Shown here in pieces: positions 22,652 to 31,645 of a stretch of 34,071 nt of DNA. The position numbers and the translations under genes were made by a program. Every line of letters begins with the position of its first letter. Positions within the stretch are counted from its first letter, which is position 1. A model generated the notes under the pieces. The model was not told the origin of the DNA and made no database searches. It worked only from the letters and a program-made list of their open reading frames with translations. The stretch is from an uncultured Bacteroidales bacterium (lineage in GTDB: Bacteria > Bacteroidota > Bacteroidia > Bacteroidales > Bacteroidaceae). The stretch is from assembly GCA_902779535.1 (NCBI GenBank), contig CACZBX010000019.1, forward strand, positions 1-34,071, written 5' to 3'.

Positions 22652-23968
22652 ATGATTGATACCTCCATTTTTCAAGATAAAACGGCCGTTTATTATACGT
22701 TGGGCTGCAAGTTAAACTTCTCGGAAACATCTTCCATTGGGAGGGTTTTAAAAGATGCGGGTATTCGTACTGCCCGTAAGGGAGAGAAGGCTGATCTGGT
22801 AGTCATCAATACCTGTTCTGTTACGGAGGTGGCTGATAAGAAGTGTCGCCAGGCGATACACCGCCTCACCCGTGAACATCCCAATGCCTTCGTTGTCGTG
22901 ACTGGCTGTTATGCTCAGCTGAAGCCGGAGACCGTTTCAAAGATTGATGGAGTAGATGTTGTTCTCGGTGCTGACCAGAAAGGAGATATTCTCAATTACA
23001 TTGGTCGTTTAGACAAACATGAGCGAGGTATCGCTGTTACTTCCCCATTAAAAGATATTCATAAGTTTATTCCTTCATGTTCCAGGGGTGACCGCACGCG
23101 GTATTTCCTGAAGGTTCAGGATGGTTGTGACTATTTTTGTACCTATTGTACGATTCCTTTTGCAAGAGGACGGAGCAGAAATGGTTCAATCGATCGTTTG
23201 GTGGCTCAAGCTCAGCAAGCTTCGAAGGAAGGAGGAAAGGAAATCGTTATTACCGGGGTAAATATAGGCGATTTTGGCCGAACGACAGGTGAGTCGTTTC
23301 TCGATTTGGTTAAGGCTTTAGATCAAGTTGAGGGAATCGAGCGTTATCGTATCTCTTCTATTGAGCCCAACTTGCTTACGGACGAGATCATCGAGTACGT
23401 ATCTCGATCAAGATCGTTTATGCCTCATTTCCATATCCCTTTGCAAAGTGGCTGTGATGAAGTGCTTCAGTTAATGCACCGGCGTTATGATACTGCCTTG
23501 TTTGCCCATAAGATCAATAAAATAAAAGAGCTGATGCCCGATGCGTTTATCGGGGTGGACGTAATGGTTGGGACAAGAGGAGAGACTGAAGCATACTTTG
23601 ATAAAGCAGTTCAGTTTATTGAAGGCTTGGATGTCACCCAGCTGCACGTGTTCAGCTATTCGGAACGACCAGGCACGAAAGCCTTGCGGATAGAACATGT
23701 GGTGAGCCCTGAAGAAAAGCATCGGAGAAGTCAGATCCTGTTGGATCTTTCAGATAAAAAGACTCATGAGTTTTATAAGCGTCATATAGGAACTGAAAAA
23801 ATGGTCTTGGTCGAAAAGGCTAAGTCGAATATGCCGATGCACGGATTTACGGATAACTATATTCGTGTGGAGCTACCTCACGACAACGACTTGGATAATC
23901 AGTTGATACGAGTTCGTTTGGGCGATTTTAATGATGATCTATCAGCTTTGAAAGGAGTAAGGATATGA
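22652..23968 (+). CDS. mtaB: tRNA t6A37 methylthiotransferase MtaB
   Basis: MtaB converts t6A37 to ms2t6A37 in ANN-decoding tRNAs. The 438-residue protein has the N-terminal methylthiotransferase domain with cysteines C19 (YTLGCKLNFSETSSI), C55 and C86 for the auxiliary cluster. The radical SAM motif is CDYFCTYC (C159, C163, C166), and the barrel carries IVITGVNIGDFG and SSIEPN. The C-terminal TRAM-like part is EKMVLVEKAKSNMPMHGFTDNYIRVEL. The GCKLNFSE(T)S signature distinguishes MtaB from MiaB (GCQMN) and RimO. It overlaps the next gene by ATGA. Confidence 0.93.
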   Translation: MIDTSIFQDKTAVYYTLGCKLNFSETSSIGRVLKDAGIRTARKGEKADLVVINTCSVTEVADKKCRQAIHRLTREHPNAFVVVTGCYAQLKPETVSKIDGVDVVLGADQKGDILNYIGRLDKHERGIAVTSPLKDIHKFIPSCSRGDRTRYFLKVQDGCDYFCTYCTIPFARGRSRNGSIDRLVAQAQQASKEGGKEIVITGVNIGDFGRTTGESFLDLVKALDQVEGIERYRISSIEPNLLTDEIIEYVSRSRSFMPHFHIPLQSGCDEVLQLMHRRYDTALFAHKINKIKELMPDAFIGVDVMVGTRGETEAYFDKAVQFIEGLDVTQLHVFSYSERPGTKALRIEHVVSPEEKHRRSQILLDLSDKKTHEFYKRHIGTEKMVLVEKAKSNMPMHGFTDNYIRVELPHDNDLDNQLIRVRLGDFNDDLSALKGVRI

Positions 23969-25011
23969 AAAAAGTTTCGGTTGTGATCCTGAATTGGAAT
24001 GGGGAAGAGCTGTTGCGTAAGTTCTTACCTTCCGTGTGTCGTTATTCAAATGTAGAGTCGGGGGATGTTGAAATCTGTGTGGCTGATAATGGCTCGACCG
24101 ATGGTTCCTTGGCGCTCTTAGACGAGGAGTTCCCTTCTGTTCGTCAGATTCGTTTCGAAGAGAATCATGGTTTTGCAGAGGGGTATAACAGGGCTATTCA
24201 ATTGATCAATGCAGAATATGTGTTACTCCTCAATGATGATGTGGAAGTAACCGAGAATTGGCTGGACTACATGGTTTCTTACATGGATTCCCATCCGAAT
24301 GTTGCTGCTTGTCAGCCCAAGATATTAAGCTATCGTGCAAAGGAAGAAGGTAAGAAGGTCTTTGAGTATGCCGGTGCCTCAGGGGGATATATAGATAAGT
24401 ATGGTTATCCATTCTGTCGGGGGCGTATCTTTGGCACGGTTGAAGAAGATAAGGGACAATATGATACCGATGCGATGGTTTTCTGGGCTTCCGGTGCTTC
24501 GCTGCTGATTCGGTTAGACGACTACTTGTCTGTAGGAGGTTTGGATGGTCGTTTCTTTGCCCACATGGAAGAGATTGACTTGTGTTGGCGACTTCGCAGT
24601 AGGGGCAAGGGCATAGTATGTTTGCCGAAAAGTGTCGTCTACCATATTGGAGCTGCTTCCTTGAAGACGGAAAACCCTCAGAAGACATACTTGAACTTTC
24701 GGAATAACTTGTTGATGTTGTATAAGAATCTCTCTCAGCCTGAGTTGAAACGTATTCTTCGCTATCGCTTTTTCTTTGATTGCCTCGCTGCCCTGGTATT
24801 TTTCTTGAAGGGTAATCGGGAGAATGCATCGGCTGTCTTCCGCGCTCGAAGGGACTATAAGAAGATGCATTATGCCTTTGCTTCAGAGCGTTCGAAAAAC
24901 CTGATTTCCTCGACCGACGAGGAAATCCCTGAGCGGGTGTCGTTCAGTATCCTTCGGAATTATTATCTGATGGGAAGAAAACGGTTTCGTCAACTGAAGC
25001 TAAACAGTTGA
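23965..25011 (+). CDS. Family 2 glycosyltransferase
   Basis: The 348-residue enzyme has a GT-A fold: VSVVILNWNGEELLRKFLPS at the N-terminus, VADNGSTDGS for nucleotide binding, the metal-binding LLLNDDVEVT (D91, D92), and HMEEIDLCWRLRSRGKGIVCLPKSVVYH, typical of rhamnosyl- and related transferases. A hydrophobic patch near residue 270 (FFFDCLAALVFFL) suggests membrane association. The role is probably in cell-surface polysaccharide or lipid glycan assembly; donor and acceptor are unknown. It is coupled to mtaB by ATGA, and its TGA abuts the opposing folB stop. Confidence 0.88.
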   Translation: MKKVSVVILNWNGEELLRKFLPSVCRYSNVESGDVEICVADNGSTDGSLALLDEEFPSVRQIRFEENHGFAEGYNRAIQLINAEYVLLLNDDVEVTENWLDYMVSYMDSHPNVAACQPKILSYRAKEEGKKVFEYAGASGGYIDKYGYPFCRGRIFGTVEEDKGQYDTDAMVFWASGASLLIRLDDYLSVGGLDGRFFAHMEEIDLCWRLRSRGKGIVCLPKSVVYHIGAASLKTENPQKTYLNFRNNLLMLYKNLSQPELKRILRYRFFFDCLAALVFFLKGNRENASAVFRARRDYKKMHYAFASERSKNLISSTDEEIPERVSFSILRNYYLMGRKRFRQLKLNS

Positions 25012-25383
25012 TCAGGAGCGATTGCAATGCATGCTTATTCCGCAAACTGTACAATCTGCGCCCATAGGAGGGTTCTCTTTCGATAACCGGATGTCGATTT
25101 CCTCGATGGAAGGAAATTCTTTCAGAAGTCGTTGACAAATACGATATGCCACTTTTTCCAAAAGCAGAGATGAAATGCTCATCTCTGCTTTTACATATTG
25201 TAAAACATCTGCATAGTTTATTGTCCCGTCAAGGTCATCGTCAAGGCATGCTTTCGTGAAGTCTGTCTTGATGGAAAGGTCGATGATGAAGTTGGCCCCA
25301 ACAGTGTGTTCCTGGGGCATTACTCCATGATACGCATAGATGCGCAACCCCTTGAAGAAGATTCTCATATCGGATGTTTTCAT
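25012..25383 (-). CDS. folB: Dihydroneopterin aldolase
   Basis: FolB cleaves 7,8-dihydroneopterin to 6-hydroxymethyl-dihydropterin in folate synthesis. The 123-residue protein shows the family pattern GLRIYAYHGVMPQEHTVGANFIID, the NYADV segment, LLEKVAYRI (catalytic Glu region) and LSKENPPMGA with the conserved lysine. It lies 13 nt downstream of nrdJ on the same strand, so the two are probably co-transcribed. Its TGA abuts the GT2 stop, forming TGATCA. Confidence 0.93.
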   Translation of the reverse strand: MKTSDMRIFFKGLRIYAYHGVMPQEHTVGANFIIDLSIKTDFTKACLDDDLDGTINYADVLQYVKAEMSISSLLLEKVAYRICQRLLKEFPSIEEIDIRLSKENPPMGADCTVCGISMHCNRS

Positions 25384-25396
25384 TTTTCTCTATCTT

Positions 25397-27934
25397 TTAT
25401 CCACATCTGGATGCCCCACAGTGTTTGCAAATGAGACAACCTTCCTGGTAAACCAATGTCTCGTGTCCACAGTTCGGACATTTTTGTCCTTCGGCTTTGG
25501 TACCGTCGACCACGTATTTCTTTAAGGCGCGTTCAACACCGTTCTTCCATGTGTTGATACTTTCGCTGTCAAGTTGGAGGGAGTCGACTAATTTGATGAC
25601 TCTGTCAATCGGCATTCTCCAGCGAAGGACTCCGGAAATCAGCTTAGCATAGTTCCAGTACTCCTTGTTGAATTTCTCAGACAATCCTTCAATGGTTGTC
25701 TTATAGCCTCTCTTGTTCTCGAACTGGAAATCGTAGTGCTTGTATCCGTCTTCATCAATATTCTTGATGATACGACCTTTCACGACAGATTTTGGCAAAA
25801 GAATTCCTTCATCATCATCCTGAAGTCCGGTAAAGATTTCGTATGGGCGTCCGTCTAGCAAGCCTACGAATGCGACCCATTTCTCTTTGTTATTTTGGAA
25901 TCGGATGACATCTGCTTCCAAGGAGCGTGGACGAACTTCAACAACTTCCGGCTGCTTACATTCGGGAACGTTCTCCTTTTCTTCTTTCTTGGTGGAAATC
26001 AGGACGCCTGAGCGGGAGCCGTCTCTATAAACGGTACAGCCTTTACATCCGGAGCGCCATGCCTCGATATACAGTTCGTTCACCAACTCTTCACTGACGT
26101 TGTTTGGAAGGTTAATCGTTACGCTGATTGAGTGGTCCACCCATTTCTGTATACGTCCCTGCATCTTCACCTTTTCCAGCCAATCGACATCATTGGCTGT
26201 TGCCTTATAGTACGGTGATTTCTCTACTAATTGGTCGATTTCCTCTTGTGTGTAACGTTTCTTGGTATCAATACCGTTCACTTCCATCCATTTAAGGAAC
26301 TTCTGATGGTATACGATGTACTCTTCAAAGGCATCACCGGTCTCATCGATGAAGTCGACATGAACATCCTCATCATTAGGGTTCACTTTTCTTCTTCGTT
26401 TGTAGACAGGCATGAACACCGGTTCAATACCGGAAGTCGTTTGGGTCATCAGGCTGGTTGTTCCGGTTGGAGCGATGGTCAGGCAGGCGATATTTCTTCT
26501 TCCCACCTTCACCATTTCCTCATAGAGGGCAGGGTCAGCCTCTCTAAGGCGGTTGATGTATGGGTTGTTCTTTTCGCGCTCACTGTCGTAGATACTGAAA
26601 GCACCACGCTCTTTGGCCATTTCCACAGATGAGCGGTATGCTTCAAGTGCAATGGTCTTATGGATGTCTTCTGCAAAAGCGGTTGCTTCTTCCGTACCAT
26701 ATCTCAGCCCCATTGCTGCAATCATATCTCCTTCGGCCGTGATGCCAACACCGGTACGTCGACCTTGTCCCGTCTTTTTGGCAATCTTTTGCCAGAGGTG
26801 TTTTTCTGCATGCTTTACTTCCTCATCTTCTGGGTCGGACTCAATCTTCCTTAGTATCTGGTCGATCTTCTCTTCCTCAAGGTCGATGATATCGTCCATG
26901 ATACGTTGTGCCAAAGCGACATGTTTCTTAAATAAGTCGAAATCAAAGTAGGCCTTATCGGTGAATGGGTTTACGACATAAGAATAGAGGTTGATGGCCA
27001 ATAGACGACAAGAATCGTATGGACAAAGTGGTATCTCGCCACAAGGATTTGTTGAAACGGTACGGTAGCCAAGGTCGGCATAGCAGTCGGGGACTGATTC
27101 CCGTATGATGGTATCCCAGAACAGGACTCCCGGCTCTGCTGATTTCCATGCGTTATGAACAATCTTATGCCACAAAGCACTTGCTTGTATCTCCTTCTTG
27201 ACTTTTGGTTCCGCTGCATCGATCGGGTATTGCTGGATATATGGCTTGTTGTCGATGGCGGCTTGCATGAATTCATCATCCAGCTTGACTGAGACGTTTG
27301 CGCCGGTTACCTTCCCTTCGGTCATCTTCGCATCAATGAAGGCTTCCGAATCAGGATGCTTGATGGATACACTCAGCATCAATGCACCGCGACGTCCGTC
27401 TTGTGCCACTTCACGTGTAGAGTTGGAGAAACGTTCCATGAAAGGGACCAATCCGGTAGAGGTCAGTGCTGAATTCTTGACAGGAGACCCCTTCGGTCTG
27501 ATGTCAGACAAGTCGTGCCCCACGCCGCCACGCCGTTTCATGAGTTGGACCTGTTCTTCATCCATCCGCATGATTGCTCCATACGAGTCGGACGGACCTT
27601 CAATTCCAATTACAAAACAGTTGGAGAGGGAAGCAATTTGAAAATCATTGCCGATACCAGTCATCGGACTACCTTGCGGAACAATGTATTTGAAATGATC
27701 CATCAAGTCGAACAGTTCCTTGGCACTGAGGCTGTTCGGGTAGTTCTTTTCGATACGGGCGAGTTCATTAGCGATACGCCAGTGCATATCGGACGGATCT
27801 TTCTCGTAAATATGGCCATAAGAGTCTTTCATGGCATATTTGTTCACCCAGACTCTTGCTGCCAGTTCATCGCCTTCAAAGTATTTGAGCGTCGCTTCAA
27901 AGGCTTCGTCGTAAGTATAAGTTTGTCTTTCCAC
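25397..27934 (-). CDS. nrdJ: Adenosylcobalamin-dependent ribonucleotide reductase (class II)
   Basis: The 845-residue enzyme reduces ribonucleotides using a B12-derived radical and needs no oxygen. SNCFV (C106) and NPCGEI (C298, E300) are the active-site redox cysteine and the radical cysteine region, inside the ten-stranded barrel. LTIAPTGTTSLMTQTTSGIEP is the substrate and product loop. GCTVYRDGSR follows, and the C-terminus is a zinc-ribbon-like CPNC...CKHC tail ending in GASRCG. Length and tail match class II rather than class I or III. The apparent start is GTG at 27934. No cobalamin riboswitch is visible upstream. folB follows in the same operon. Confidence 0.93.
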   Translation of the reverse strand: MERQTYTYDEAFEATLKYFEGDELAARVWVNKYAMKDSYGHIYEKDPSDMHWRIANELARIEKNYPNSLSAKELFDLMDHFKYIVPQGSPMTGIGNDFQIASLSNCFVIGIEGPSDSYGAIMRMDEEQVQLMKRRGGVGHDLSDIRPKGSPVKNSALTSTGLVPFMERFSNSTREVAQDGRRGALMLSVSIKHPDSEAFIDAKMTEGKVTGANVSVKLDDEFMQAAIDNKPYIQQYPIDAAEPKVKKEIQASALWHKIVHNAWKSAEPGVLFWDTIIRESVPDCYADLGYRTVSTNPCGEIPLCPYDSCRLLAINLYSYVVNPFTDKAYFDFDLFKKHVALAQRIMDDIIDLEEEKIDQILRKIESDPEDEEVKHAEKHLWQKIAKKTGQGRRTGVGITAEGDMIAAMGLRYGTEEATAFAEDIHKTIALEAYRSSVEMAKERGAFSIYDSEREKNNPYINRLREADPALYEEMVKVGRRNIACLTIAPTGTTSLMTQTTSGIEPVFMPVYKRRRKVNPNDEDVHVDFIDETGDAFEEYIVYHQKFLKWMEVNGIDTKKRYTQEEIDQLVEKSPYYKATANDVDWLEKVKMQGRIQKWVDHSISVTINLPNNVSEELVNELYIEAWRSGCKGCTVYRDGSRSGVLISTKKEEKENVPECKQPEVVEVRPRSLEADVIRFQNNKEKWVAFVGLLDGRPYEIFTGLQDDDEGILLPKSVVKGRIIKNIDEDGYKHYDFQFENKRGYKTTIEGLSEKFNKEYWNYAKLISGVLRWRMPIDRVIKLVDSLQLDSESINTWKNGVERALKKYVVDGTKAEGQKCPNCGHETLVYQEGCLICKHCGASRCG

Positions 27935-28006
27935 GATAATAATTATAATTGTACATAAACAAGTTAATTGTAGAAGTTTCGTTCATGTCAATTACGAAAG
28001 ACTTTG

Positions 28007-28014
28007 CAAATCTA
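28007..28014 (-). promoter_or_regulatory. Putative -7 box of nrdJ-folB
   Basis: On the minus strand this is TAGATTTG, a TAnnTTTG match, about 72 nt upstream of the nrdJ start. The -33 region is A/T-rich without a clear TTTG. Confidence 0.45.
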
Positions 28015-28170
28015 ATCAAGTTTTTGAGAATAAGAAAAAAAACACTCCGGAAGTTATTAACAATTTCAAAGTTTTCCGTTTTAATCTTTAAAGTAAAAGA
28101 TAATCAATGTGTTATAGTTTTGTATCTACCGTCAAAATTTCTCTTTTTGAAAATTGGTTGAAAAGTTTAG

Positions 28171-28201
28171 TTGTCAAAGAAGGTAGAATGTCTTATCTTT
28201 G
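28171..28201 (+). promoter_or_regulatory. Promoter of the nitroreductase gene
   Basis: TTG at 28171-28173 and TATCTTTG at 28194-28201 are 20 bp apart. The ATG is 21 nt downstream. No gene is visible in the rest of the 288-bp gap to nrdJ. Confidence 0.75.
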
Positions 28202-28222
28202 TGATGATTCAAAACAGATATT

Positions 28223-28972
28223 ATGGAACATTTAGACTTTATCAAAAACCGTCGCTCAATCCGGAAGTATAAGAATCAGATTGTGCCAGATGAACTGATC
28301 AAGGACCTTTTGGAAGAGGCCTTTAGGGCTTCGACGATGGGGAATATGCAGTTATACAGCGTCGTCCAGACGAGGGATGACGAGATGAAGCGAAAAATTG
28401 CACCGTTTCATTTTAACCAGCCTATGATCACCGATGCTTCGGTGGTCTTGACATTCTGTGCCGATTTCAATCGTTTCAGCAAGTGGTGTAGGGAAAGACA
28501 GGCAGAGCCTGGCTATGACAATTTCCTTTCGTTCATTAATGCCTTTTCGGATGCCTTGTTGGTTGTTCAGAATTTCTGTACGCTGGCAGAAGCGAATGGG
28601 TTAGGCATTTGTTATATCGGTACAACGATTTATAATCCCGATCCGATCATTGATTTGCTTCGTCTGCCCAAACTGGTGATGCCTGTGGCTACAATTACGG
28701 TCGGATATCCCGATGAGCATCCTGAGCAAACGGATCGTCTTCCGGTCGACTATCTGATTCATAAGGAGACCTATCACGATTATTCCAGTGAAGATCTGGA
28801 TGTTTGTTATGCATATAAGGAGAGTTTGCCTGAAAGTCAGACTTATATAGCGGAGAACCACAAACAAACGTTGGCTCAAGTCTTTACAGATGTTCGCTAT
28901 AAGAAGTCTGACAACGAATGTATGTCGGACGGATTGTTGGAAACACTACGTAAACAAGGTTTTCTGAAATAA
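28223..28972 (+). CDS. NADPH-dependent nitroreductase (NfsA/FRP-like flavoprotein)
   Basis: This 249-residue FMN oxidoreductase begins with FIKNRRSIRKYKNQIVPDELIKDLLEEAFRAS, where the RRSIR arginines bind FMN phosphate. It has NAFSDALLVVQNFCTLAEANGLGICYIG in the core and VMPVATITVGYP for the dinucleotide side. The C-terminal extension (LPVDYLIHKETYHDYSSEDL) is like NfsA-type NADPH enzymes rather than the shorter NfsB group. It should reduce nitro-aromatics or quinones; the natural substrate is unknown. The gene is a monocistronic unit with a consensus promoter and its own terminator. Confidence 0.87.
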   Translation: MEHLDFIKNRRSIRKYKNQIVPDELIKDLLEEAFRASTMGNMQLYSVVQTRDDEMKRKIAPFHFNQPMITDASVVLTFCADFNRFSKWCRERQAEPGYDNFLSFINAFSDALLVVQNFCTLAEANGLGICYIGTTIYNPDPIIDLLRLPKLVMPVATITVGYPDEHPEQTDRLPVDYLIHKETYHDYSSEDLDVCYAYKESLPESQTYIAENHKQTLAQVFTDVRYKKSDNECMSDGLLETLRKQGFLK

Positions 28973-29001
28973 AAAAGAGCGTATCAACGATACGCTCTTT
29001 T
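28973..29001. terminator. Bidirectional terminator between the nitroreductase gene and dnaA
   Basis: AAAAGAGCGTATC and GATACGCTCTTTT are perfect 13-bp arms around the loop AAC. The convergent genes on both sides (dnaA ends at 29020) can share it. Confidence 0.85.
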
Positions 29002-29019
29002 ATGTCTAAAGCGTGTTGG

Positions 29020-30402
29020 CTATTTTTTCAGTTGAGATTCGATCTCATTCAATTCAGCTTTGAAAGCCTTGTCTACTGAGACCTGATTCTCTACGCATCT
29101 GCATGCGTGAAGAACTGTTGCGTGATCCTTTCCGCCGATGATCAACCCTATCTTGGCGGTAGAATAATCCGTGTACTTCTTGGCAAGGAACATCGCAATC
29201 TGACGGGCTTGTACAAATTCTCTTTTTCTGCTCTTGTTGTGGATGGATGATTCGTCCATGTCGTAGTGGTTACATACAACTTTTACGATATCCTCAATGG
29301 TGATCTTCTTATTTACGATATTGACAGCCTTCTTGACAATGTGTTGGGCCAGGCTCATGTCAATATCCCGTTTGAACAGGATGGATTGAGCTAAAAGTGA
29401 ATTGATAATACCTTCCAATTCGCGGACGCTTTCTTCTACATTTTCCGCAATGTAGTTGATGACATCCTCAGGTATCTCTAATCCGTCACGATGAACTTTA
29501 TTCCGAAGGATATTTCTTCTCAAATCAACGTCAGGCTTGTTCAGCTCTGCGACCAACCCCCATTTGAAGCGGGTAAGTAAACGGTCTTCCATACCTTGCA
29601 ATACGGCTGGTGATCGATCAGAAGTCATCACTAGTTGCTTGCCATTTTGATGCAAATGGTTGAAGATGTGGAAGAACGTATTCTGGGTTTGTGTCTTGCC
29701 GGCAAACTCCTGTACGTCATCGATGATCAAAACATCGATGCTTTGATAAAAATTGATAAAGTTATTGAAATTATTTGTGCGAACAGAATCTGTATACTGA
29801 ACTTGGAACAAGTGTGCTGATACGTATAGCACTCTTTTTTCAGGATAGTTCTCTTTGATTCTCGTTCCGATAGCATTTATCAGGTGAGTTTTGCCAACGC
29901 CGGATGGCCCATAGATGAACAATGGGTTGAAAGTCTTGGCAGGATGCTCAGCCACTGTCTCGGCTACGGCACGAGAGAACTCGTTACTAGCGCCCTGAAT
30001 AAAGGTGTCAAAGTTATAATTCGGGTTCAACTGAGGATCCAAGTCGTTGAGTGGGTTAGGGGCCTCATTTCCTTTTTTAATAGCTTTTGGTGCGATTGCC
30101 GTAGAGCGGTTGCTCCCAGGGATGTCGACCGATATACCATTCGTCTTGTCCGTCAATTCATGATACATCAATTCTGCGTTTTCACCTATTTCTTTATATA
30201 AGGTGGCACGCAACAGGTCCAGAAACTTATCCTCCAGGTATTCGCGGAAGAATGGGCTTGGCACTCCGATAGTCAAAGCCCTCCCGTCGAACTTTAATGG
30301 CACGATCGGTTTGAACCATGTATTATAAGTCGATTCTGAAATATTGTCTTTTATAAATCGGAGACAACGATCCCATAATTCGACATGATTGTACTCATTC
30401 AT
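29020..30402 (-). CDS. dnaA: Chromosomal replication initiator protein DnaA
   Basis: DnaA binds origin boxes and opens DNA for replication. The 460-residue protein has domain I ([26 protein letters not shown]), a short linker (about 90-125), and the AAA+ domain with Walker A GPSGVGKT (165-172) and Walker B LIIDDVQ (225-231). Sensor segments ([19 protein letters not shown]) follow. Domain IV ends with the signature [13 protein letters not shown]. It begins [32 protein letters not shown] in the usual way, in shorter pieces. No obvious cluster of DnaA boxes flanks it. Confidence 0.97.
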   Translation of the reverse strand: MNEYNHVELWDRCLRFIKDNISESTYNTWFKPIVPLKFDGRALTIGVPSPFFREYLEDKFLDLLRATLYKEIGENAELMYHELTDKTNGISVDIPGSNRSTAIAPKAIKKGNEAPNPLNDLDPQLNPNYNFDTFIQGASNEFSRAVAETVAEHPAKTFNPLFIYGPSGVGKTHLINAIGTRIKENYPEKRVLYVSAHLFQVQYTDSVRTNNFNNFINFYQSIDVLIIDDVQEFAGKTQTQNTFFHIFNHLHQNGKQLVMTSDRSPAVLQGMEDRLLTRFKWGLVAELNKPDVDLRRNILRNKVHRDGLEIPEDVINYIAENVEESVRELEGIINSLLAQSILFKRDIDMSLAQHIVKKAVNIVNKKITIEDIVKVVCNHYDMDESSIHNKSRKREFVQARQIAMFLAKKYTDYSTAKIGLIIGGKDHATVLHACRCVENQVSVDKAFKAELNEIESQLKK

Positions 30403-30724
30403 AATTGACTTTTCTTTTTAATGCGAAACTTCTACTATACAAATGTCGAAATGAAATTTGAAAAAAAAAAATCTGTTTTTGTTTGGAATTTAATCGAACG
30501 ATATAATTTGCTGGTTTATAGCGAATTATGTCTTTTTTGCTTCGTCTAGTTCAAAATGGTTTTTGATGTAATTCTTAGGAATTGATTTATAATTATTTAT
30601 ACAAGCCGTGTAACCAGAACGCAATATGTATTGCCTGCTTCATATTTGTTTCGTAAACACTCTTATAACGCGTGAATCATATTCTTATTTTAAAATAGCA
30701 AAAAATCTTTTATTTAGACGCATT
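30403..30724. other. 322-bp A/T-rich intergenic region upstream of dnaA
   Basis: No gene is seen. It contains an A-run (about 30460-30470), a small AATTC/GAATT repeat and a weak minus-strand -7 box GACATTTG (30440-30447). There is no convincing terminator for the MCE gene and no clear TTATCCACA boxes, so the origin is not supported here. Confidence 0.5.
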
Positions 30725-31639
30725 CTATTTAGGCAACTCCTCCGTTTTGTCCTTTTTTCCGAAAATTGAGAAGTGAACATATCGTTTCGGATGAGCTTTC
30801 AAATCCTTGAGTAAAGCGGCAGCATTTGCCGAGGTTTCATTCAGATTTTTGTAGATCTCATCATCGTTTAAGAGTTTGCCTAAGCTATTGTCTTTTTGCG
30901 TAAGTTTTGCAGTTAGAAGTTGAACGTTTGTGATCGTAGAGTCCACTTTTTGAAGCGTTTGAGCATAATCTATACCCTTCAAATTGTCGGAAATTGTAGT
31001 AAAATTATCTGTTATCGTCGACAGGCGATTCGTTATATTTGGAATATCTTTTTCCATTATTATGTTTAACTTGCGTGTCGTAACATCAAGATTCGCAGTT
31101 ATTTGTTGTGCGTTTCTTAAAGTAGAGCTTAATGCTGGATCGGATAGGATTGTATTCAGGTTGTTCAAGAGTGAATCTACTTTGTCCATGGTCATCTTCA
31201 GCCGGGGTAAGAGTTCGTCTGAGGCTAAGGCTGTCAGCCCTTTATTTGCCTTTCCTTGGATGGTATCTCCCGGTGCGTAGAACTCCTTTGTGTTGTTTGC
31301 TTTAAGTAGCACGTTCATCTTCACGGTGCCCAGCATTTCGGTAACCAATTCGGCATAGCTACCCTTTGGAATGTTCATTTTTTTCTCTGTCTTTACTTCC
31401 ACAATGACACGATCCATCCGCTTGTAGTCGAATGAAATATTACGAACGGTACCAATTTGATAGCCGTTAGCAAAAACAGGACTGGAAAGTGCGATGCCTG
31501 CTACATCGTCGAAGGCTACGTAAAAGTGGTTCACGGGTTTGAACATGTTTATTCCCTTCAGGAAGTTCAATCCGAAAAACAACATAATTAAGGCTATTAT
31601 TCCAATGATTCCGATTCTTATTTCTTTTCTTATTTTCAT
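30725..31639 (-). CDS. MlaD/MCE-family lipid-transport protein
   Basis: This 304-residue protein is anchored by one N-terminal helix (about 8-28, IGIIGIIALIMLFFGLNFL). The MCE domain follows at about 37-115 (FYVAFDDVAGIALSSPVFANGYQIGTVRNI ... KGSYAELVTEMLGTVKMNVLL). The rest is helical and coiled-coil-like (LLNNLNTILSD, TTRKLNIIMEKDIPNITNRLSTITDNF). MCE proteins form hexameric rings that shuttle phospholipids between membranes. No permease or ATPase partners are in the window. It lies 6 nt downstream of the amidase gene on the same strand, so the two form an envelope-maintenance pair. Confidence 0.9.
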   Translation of the reverse strand: MKIRKEIRIGIIGIIALIMLFFGLNFLKGINMFKPVNHFYVAFDDVAGIALSSPVFANGYQIGTVRNISFDYKRMDRVIVEVKTEKKMNIPKGSYAELVTEMLGTVKMNVLLKANNTKEFYAPGDTIQGKANKGLTALASDELLPRLKMTMDKVDSLLNNLNTILSDPALSSTLRNAQQITANLDVTTRKLNIIMEKDIPNITNRLSTITDNFTTISDNLKGIDYAQTLQKVDSTITNVQLLTAKLTQKDNSLGKLLNDDEIYKNLNETSANAAALLKDLKAHPKRYVHFSIFGKKDKTEELPK

Positions 31640-31645
31640 CTTCCG

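Noticed and set aside
27949-28161. A 70-codon plus-strand frame between nrdJ and the nitroreductase gene
   Set aside because: The sequence is A/T-driven (many K, L, I, F) without recognisable features, and it crosses the probable nrdJ promoter. The start is not ATG.
27935-28222. Cobalamin riboswitch upstream of nrdJ
   Set aside because: The roughly 70-nt predicted leader is too short and A/T-rich, and no B12-box-like segment is visible on the minus strand.
30403-30724. Replication origin beside dnaA
   Set aside because: I found no cluster of TTATCCACA-like boxes and no repeated 13-mers. Proximity to dnaA alone is not enough; a GC-skew analysis of the whole chromosome would decide.
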